Made by a program: the position numbers and the translations under genes | Assembly (NCBI GenBank): GCA_934792625.1 | Contig: CAKVON010000002.1 | Span: 106,462-170,461 of the forward strand | Length of the DNA: 64,000 nt | From: an uncultured Atopobiaceae bacterium | GTDB taxonomy: Bacteria > Actinomycetota > Coriobacteriia > Coriobacteriales > Atopobiaceae | Reading direction: 5' to 3' | The notes under the pieces: generated by a model | What the model saw: only the letters and a program-made list of their open reading frames with translations | Databases searched by the model: none | What the model was told of the DNA's origin: nothing | Shown: positions 59,715-64,000 of the stretch, one piece after another | Position numbering within the stretch: position 1 is the stretch's first letter | How the letters are laid out: each line of letters starts with the position of its first letter

Positions 59715-60965
59715 TTAGATGTCCTCGCGGACGAAGGGCATGCTCATGCAGCGGGGGCCGCCACGGCCACGAGAGAGCTCGGCGGAGGGAACGACCAGGA
59801 GATCCAGGCCCTCCTTGTAGAGCACGTCGTTGGTGACATCGTTGCGCTGGTAGACGCAGATCTTGCCGGGGGCAACGGCGAGGGTGTTGGAGCCGTCGTT
59901 CCACTGCTCGCGGGCAGCGGCCACAGGGTCGCCACCGCCGCAGGGGATCAGCTTGACGGCGTCGAGGTCGAGAGCCTTGGCGAGAACGTGCTCGAGGGTG
60001 TCGTTCATCTCCTCGATGTTGATCTGGCCCTGCTCAGCGCCCTTGGTCAGCTTGAAGACCTGCAGGGTGCCCATGATGCCCGGGTGGATGGTGAACTTGT
60101 CAACATCGATCTGGGTGAAGACGGTGTCGAGGTGCATGAAGGCACGGGACGACGGGATGTTGAAGGCGTAAATCGTGTCGATCTCGCACTCGTCACCCTT
60201 CTCCCAGAACATGTTCTGGGCGAGAGCGTCGATGGCGGCAGCCTGGGTGCGCTGCGAGATGCCGATGGCGAGGCTGTGGGCGTTGAGGTTGAGAACGTCG
60301 CCACCCTCGGTGTGGAACGCGCTGTCGCGGCGGTACCACAGCGGAGCGTCATTGTAATCGGGGTGATCGCGGAAGATGTACTTGCCGAAGAGGGTCTCGC
60401 GGTTACGAGTGACGGAGTACATGCGGTTCAGGTTGACGCCGCGGCCAACGATCGCGAACGGGTCGCGGGTGAAGTAGGTGTTGGTCATCGGGTCGATGAG
60501 CAGGTCGGTCTCGCCGTCCTGGTCAGCGCCGACGAGCTCGGCGAGAACGCTCGAGGAGGCGTGCGGGAGCTCCAGCTCGGTCTTGCGGATACCGGCGATG
60601 CACTTGTCGACGAAGGCGCGGGTGTCGGTGATGGAATCCATGAACTCCTTGACGGCAGCACGAGCGGCGGCACCGTGGAGACCGGACTCGTCGAGCCACT
60701 GGTTGGTGAACTCCTCACGGGAGCCAGCGGCCTCGAGGGCCTCGGCGACGAGGTTCTCGAGGTAGACAACCTCGGTGCCGTTCTCACGGAGCAGCTCAGC
60801 GAACTTGTCGTGCTCGGCCTGAGCGACCTCGAGGAAGGGGATGTCGTCGAACAGAAGGCGCTCGAGATCGTCCGGCGTGAGGTTGAGGAGCTCCTCGCCG
60901 GGGCGGTGCAGGCAGACCTTCTTCAGGGCGCCAATCTCGCTGTGGACGTAAAGTCCGTTAGCCAT
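59715..60965 (-). CDS. arcA: arginine deiminase
   Basis: Arginine to citrulline + ammonia; first step of arginine fermentation. 416 residues. Motifs: FTRDPFAIVG, HTEGGDVLNL, the catalytic His in AFMHLDTVF, and nucleophile Cys406 in GGPRCMSMPF. The ATG at 60965 has GAAGGAGGAA just upstream; an open frame to 61052 is rejected. GlyGlyAsp substrate loop intact. Confidence 0.96.
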   Translation of the reverse strand: MANGLYVHSEIGALKKVCLHRPGEELLNLTPDDLERLLFDDIPFLEVAQAEHDKFAELLRENGTEVVYLENLVAEALEAAGSREEFTNQWLDESGLHGAAARAAVKEFMDSITDTRAFVDKCIAGIRKTELELPHASSSVLAELVGADQDGETDLLIDPMTNTYFTRDPFAIVGRGVNLNRMYSVTRNRETLFGKYIFRDHPDYNDAPLWYRRDSAFHTEGGDVLNLNAHSLAIGISQRTQAAAIDALAQNMFWEKGDECEIDTIYAFNIPSSRAFMHLDTVFTQIDVDKFTIHPGIMGTLQVFKLTKGAEQGQINIEEMNDTLEHVLAKALDLDAVKLIPCGGGDPVAAAREQWNDGSNTLAVAPGKICVYQRNDVTNDVLYKEGLDLLVVPSAELSRGRGGPRCMSMPFVREDI

Positions 60966-61096
60966 GGTTCCTCCTTCTAATTCTCCCGCGTCTCGTTTGA
61001 TTGACGCGAGTCGATCTTTGCATGCCTTCGGGCATGCGCGTTGGTGTAACACGAGAGCGCCTCTTGATCTTGTTCGGCGGCACTCGTCCTGACGCG

Positions 61097-61108
61097 TTCA
61101 ATATATCC
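61097..61108 (-). promoter_or_regulatory. arginine-cluster box 3 (arcA)
   Basis: TTCAATATATCC, a two-base-longer variant of the decamer, 132 bp before the arcA ATG, nearly the same distance as box 1 from the antiporter ATG. It is followed by a second ATATCC. Confidence 0.45.
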
Positions 61109-61196
61109 GAGATATCCAATAAAAAAAGGACCGCGGGCGAACGGTCAATTTAGTTCCGTTAACGGTTACGAAACACTCAGAAATACGAATCAATCG

Positions 61197-61261
61197 TGAA
61201 TTGCAAGTATGAATTCGGTGGATTTACCTGGTCATTTACCGAATTATTACTTGTAATTTCA
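61197..61261. promoter_or_regulatory. long imperfect dyad between arcA and ppk
   Basis: The 23-base arm at 61197-61219 and the 24-base arm at 61238-61261 are near-complements (shared core ACAAGTA/TACTTGT-type and AATTCGGT/ACCGAATT), with an 18-base spacer. The left arm contains TGAATT twice, resembling ArgR half-sites. Candidate operator or cruciform. Confidence 0.5.
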
Positions 61262-61382
61262 GTGAAGTCACTCGTTATTGGTACAGAAATGCTATAGACA
61301 TACCTCCCTTCATGTTTTTTGAACCACTTCTAATATTTATTGGATAACAATCACCTTTTGTAAAGTCTTATGCATATATTGC

Positions 61383-61411
61383 TTGCGACGTTATTCAGGT
61401 CCTTATATACG
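61383..61411 (+). promoter_or_regulatory. ppk promoter
   Basis: TTGCGA (61383-61388) and TATACG (61406-61411) with a 17-bp spacer; start of transcription expected near 61418, giving a leader of about 40 bases. Confidence 0.55.
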
Positions 61412-61458
61412 CGGTACTATCGATTCAGCAAGTGCCAGACACGGGGAACGGAATACGC

Positions 61459-64000
61459 ATGTCGAAGAAGCGGAACGAGAAGGACGGCCGTCACGACGGC
61501 TCCGAGGAACTTGAGGGAGCCGCACGCGAGCACGATCTTCAGAGCGCGGCAAGAAGAGAGGCCAAGTACTCCGACAAGAATCCCGACGGCACTCGCCGCA
61601 CTCGCGACTACGAATACACGCAGAATCGCGAGATCAGTTGGCTTCGTTTTGACGAGAGGGTTCTCGACGAGGCGCTCGACGAGAACGTGCCCCTGTTCGA
61701 GCGTATGAAGTTCGTCTCGATCTTCTCGAGCAACCTGGACGAGTGGTTCATGATCCGCGTGGGCGGACTGTCTGAGCTTGCGGACCTCAAGCGCCAACCC
61801 CGTGACAACAAGTCGAACGAGACCCCCACCGAGCAGCTCGACGGCATCTATGCGACCCTGCCGGCACTTCTCGACAGGCACCGTGTGGCCTTCCACGACA
61901 TCGAGGACAAGCTGGCCGAATGCGGGCTCATCCGTGTGACTGCGGCCAACGCGACCGACGCCGACAGGTCCGCCTGCGCCAAGTACTACAGGCAGACGCT
62001 CTCCCCCATCATCTCGCCCATGATCGTCGACCCGCGCCACCCCTTCCCCAACCTGAGGAACGGCATGCTCTACGTGGTGTGCTCGCTTGAGGGCCCCGAC
62101 GAGGCCGGCCTTCTGGGCATGGTCGAGGTCCCGCCCTCGCTCGATCGCGTGGTCAGGCTCTCCACCAGCGCCGAGCAGACGCGCTACGCGCTGGTGGAGG
62201 ATATCATCGCCTCGAGGCTCGACGGCTGCTTCGGGCAGTACACCCCCACCGATGCCGCCGTCATACGAGTGACGCGCAACGCCGACATCGATCCCGACGG
62301 TGAGGGCGTCGAGGAGGAAGAGGACTACCGCCAGCACATGAAGAAGGTGCTCAAGCGCCGCCAGCGCCTCGAGCCCATCAGGCTGGAGATGTCGGGCACG
62401 CTCGACCCGTCGCTCACCAAGTTCATCCGCCAGGAGCTCGGACTGTCCCGCAGGGCCGTCTCCACCACCGACATCCCGCTGGACCTGTCCTATGTCTTCG
62501 CGCTGGAGGGCATGCTGCCCAAGCCCGTCAAGTCGAGGCTCGTCTTCGAGCCGTTCGAGCCGCAGCCGTCGCCGCAGGTCGAGCCCGGCGTCCCGATGCG
62601 TCGCCAGGTCGAGGACCACGACATCCTGCTGTTCTATCCCTATGAGTCGATGTCGCCGCTTCTGGACCTCGTCCGCGAGGCCTCGACCGACGACGACTGC
62701 ATCTCGATTCGCATAACGCTGTATCGAGTTGCCCGCCAGTCGCGCCTGTGCGAGAGTCTGGTGGCCGCCGCCGAGAACGGCAAGGACGTCACCGTGCTCA
62801 TGGAGCTGCGTGCCCGCTTTGACGAGCAGAACAACATCGAGTGGGCGGAGCGCCTCGAGGAGGCTGGCTGCACGGTCATCTACGGCTCCGAGGGCTTCAA
62901 GTGCCACTCGAAGATCTGCCAGATCACCTATCACGACCAGGGGCAGATCTCGCGCATCACGTGCCTGGGCACGGGCAACTTCAACGAGAAGACCGCACGT
63001 CTCTACAGTGACTTCATGCTCATGACCGCCCACGAGGGCATCGGCAACGACGGCAACGCCTTCTTCCGCAACCTCTCGATCGGAAACCTCAAGGGCAGCT
63101 ACGACTACCTCGGCGTGGCGCCCGCGGGACTCAAGCCGCTCGTCATGCGCGGCATCGACCGCGAGATCGCACGCGCGCAGGCAGGCGAGCCCGCGCAGGT
63201 CTTCCTCAAGATGAACTCGCTCACCGACCGCGACGTCATCGACAAGCTTGCGGCCGCCTCGCAGGCGGGCGTACGCGTCGTCATGATAATCCGCGGCATC
63301 TGCTGCATGCGTCCCGGCGTTCCGGGAAAGACCGACGGGATCGAGATCCACCAGGTCGTCGGCCGCCTGCTGGAGCACTCGCGCGTCTACGCGTTTGGCG
63401 CCGACGTCGACACGATCTACCTTTCGAGCGCCGACATGATGACGAGAAACACCGAGCGGCGCGTCGAGATCGCATACCCCGTGCTCGACCCCACCTGCCG
63501 CAAGATGGTCATCCAGGCGATGAACCTGCAGCTTGCGGACAACGTCAAGGCACGCCTGCTTGCCGAGGACGGCGCCTGGCACAAGGTGCAGACCGCCGAC
63601 GACGAGCCCAAGGTGGACTGCCAGGACATCCTGATCTCGATCGCATACCGTCGATCCGCCGACGCGCGAGCCGGCCACAGGGCAGCCCTGTACCCGCTCT
63701 CCTCTGTTCTGCCAGAGCTTTCCCACTCGGCCCTCAGCGGTCTTCTCAGTATGTCGACCTCGGCCGAGACGCACCCCACGCTTGCCGGCGGGGAGTCTGC
63801 GGCCTCGGACGACGACGCCGAGCCCGTTTCGCCTGCCGAGAAGAGCGCACAGGTCGTCATCGCCACAATCATCGATCCCAAGACGAAGGACGTGAGTGGC
63901 GACGGCACTGCCAGGCCCCGAAAGTCCGCCGGCACGGCCAAGCCTTCCGCCGCCGCCAACCGACCCGCCTCGACTACAATCAGTGTGCGCAAGCCTGGCA
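61459..64000 (+). CDS. ppk1: polyphosphate kinase, 3' end cut by window edge
   Basis: Reversible transfer of ATP gamma-phosphate to polyphosphate. 847 codons visible and still open. A charged N-terminal tail of about 50 residues precedes the PPK1 core (NREISWLRFDERVLDEA, HPFPNLRN, IYGSEGFKCHSK, GTGNFNEKTARLYSD, LLEHSRVYAFG). Phospho-acceptor histidines correspond to His483 and His640. The recognisable core ends near residue 725; at least 120 further residues are low-complexity Ala/Ser/Lys-rich sequence, more than the usual PPK1 length. ATG at 61459 with GGGGAACGG upstream. Confidence 0.94.
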   Translation, partial: MSKKRNEKDGRHDGSEELEGAAREHDLQSAARREAKYSDKNPDGTRRTRDYEYTQNREISWLRFDERVLDEALDENVPLFERMKFVSIFSSNLDEWFMIRVGGLSELADLKRQPRDNKSNETPTEQLDGIYATLPALLDRHRVAFHDIEDKLAECGLIRVTAANATDADRSACAKYYRQTLSPIISPMIVDPRHPFPNLRNGMLYVVCSLEGPDEAGLLGMVEVPPSLDRVVRLSTSAEQTRYALVEDIIASRLDGCFGQYTPTDAAVIRVTRNADIDPDGEGVEEEEDYRQHMKKVLKRRQRLEPIRLEMSGTLDPSLTKFIRQELGLSRRAVSTTDIPLDLSYVFALEGMLPKPVKSRLVFEPFEPQPSPQVEPGVPMRRQVEDHDILLFYPYESMSPLLDLVREASTDDDCISIRITLYRVARQSRLCESLVAAAENGKDVTVLMELRARFDEQNNIEWAERLEEAGCTVIYGSEGFKCHSKICQITYHDQGQISRITCLGTGNFNEKTARLYSDFMLMTAHEGIGNDGNAFFRNLSIGNLKGSYDYLGVAPAGLKPLVMRGIDREIARAQAGEPAQVFLKMNSLTDRDVIDKLAAASQAGVRVVMIIRGICCMRPGVPGKTDGIEIHQVVGRLLEHSRVYAFGADVDTIYLSSADMMTRNTERRVEIAYPVLDPTCRKMVIQAMNLQLADNVKARLLAEDGAWHKVQTADDEPKVDCQDILISIAYRRSADARAGHRAALYPLSSVLPELSHSALSGLLSMSTSAETHPTLAGGESAASDDDAEPVSPAEKSAQVVIATIIDPKTKDVSGDGTARPRKSAGTAKPSAAANRPASTTISVRKPG

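Larger units (their letters stand above)
60966..61458. other. arcA-ppk divergent regulatory region
   Basis: 493 bp, strongly AT-rich against the flanking GC-rich genes, no gene. Contents: hairpin GCATGCC/GGCATGC with TTCG loop near 61021-61038, the arginine-cluster box (61097-61108), a long imperfect dyad (61197-61261), the short dyad AGTGA-AG-TCACT (61261-61272) and the ppk promoter (61383-61411). Confidence 0.75.

Noticed and set aside
61417..63774. 785-codon open frame opposite ppk
   Set aside because: Antisense shadow; ppk on the plus strand is unambiguous.

Overview
The window looks like chromosome of a high-GC anaerobic actinobacterium of class Coriobacteriia, probably close to Olsenella/Atopobium (inference from protein sequences and gene set; no search was run). 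Supporting signs are GC-rich codon use, frequent GTG/TTG starts, an anaerobic ribonucleotide reductase, PPDK with its regulatory protein, an arginine deiminase cluster, split glycyl-tRNA synthetase subunits, and the linked blocks mreBCD-mrdA-rodA, rplU-rpmA-obgE-proBA-nadD-yqeK-rsfS and rpsP-khpA-rimM-trmD-lepB. I see no insertion sequences, prophage or CRISPR. Almost all of it is core genome.

Layout. 1-7846 (minus): rpsP-khpA-rimM-trmD-lepB, a terminator, then glyQ-glyS-PDRP-ppdK (ppdK is cut by the left edge). 8118-11453 (plus): a two-component system and DNA polymerase IV. 11464-35893 (minus): first obgE-proB-proA-nadD-yqeK-rsfS, with rplU-rpmA upstream; then the mreBCD-mrdA-rodA cell-elongation block, continuing into a DUF697-like gene and the TIGR03960/DUF2344 pair; then a TPR membrane protein, a cyclophilin, a zinc-ribbon membrane protein, aconitase and a P-type ATPase. 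A tRNA-Arg(CCG) follows at 36 kb. 36185-46946 is a shikimate supercluster (aroF-tyrA-aroB-aroA-aroC-pheA, then an aroE-aroK fusion and an unusual PTS EIIB-aroQ fusion). It is interrupted by a decayed membrane-protein gene and a dimethylargininase gene on the other strand. 46965-53656 holds a YgjP-type peptidase, a phosphomannomutase, an FGGY kinase and nrdG/nrdD. trpS is at 54 kb. 55275-60965 (minus) is an arginine-fermentation block (YfcC/ArcD-type antiporter, aminotransferase, ornithine carbamoyltransferase, arginine deiminase). ppk begins at 61459 and runs off the right edge.

How the parts connect. PPDK and its bifunctional regulator set phosphoenolpyruvate (PEP) supply. The shikimate cluster uses PEP twice (AroF, AroA) and covers every step from DAHP synthase to chorismate plus the first steps to Phe and Tyr. 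Its dehydroquinase carries an N-terminal PTS EIIB domain with an intact phospho-cysteine motif and no EIIC partner, which suggests (inference) that PTS phosphorylation, and so the PEP/pyruvate ratio, is read out on this enzyme.

Two other signals stand out. A short element with consensus near TGCCGAGAAGTRCC recurs in intergenic DNA. It sits in the loops of two strong hairpins flanking nrdDG and in inverted pairs after nrdG and before aroE-aroK. Separately, the decamer TTCAATATTC (or a close variant) lies upstream of three arginine-catabolism transcription units, suggesting a shared operator.
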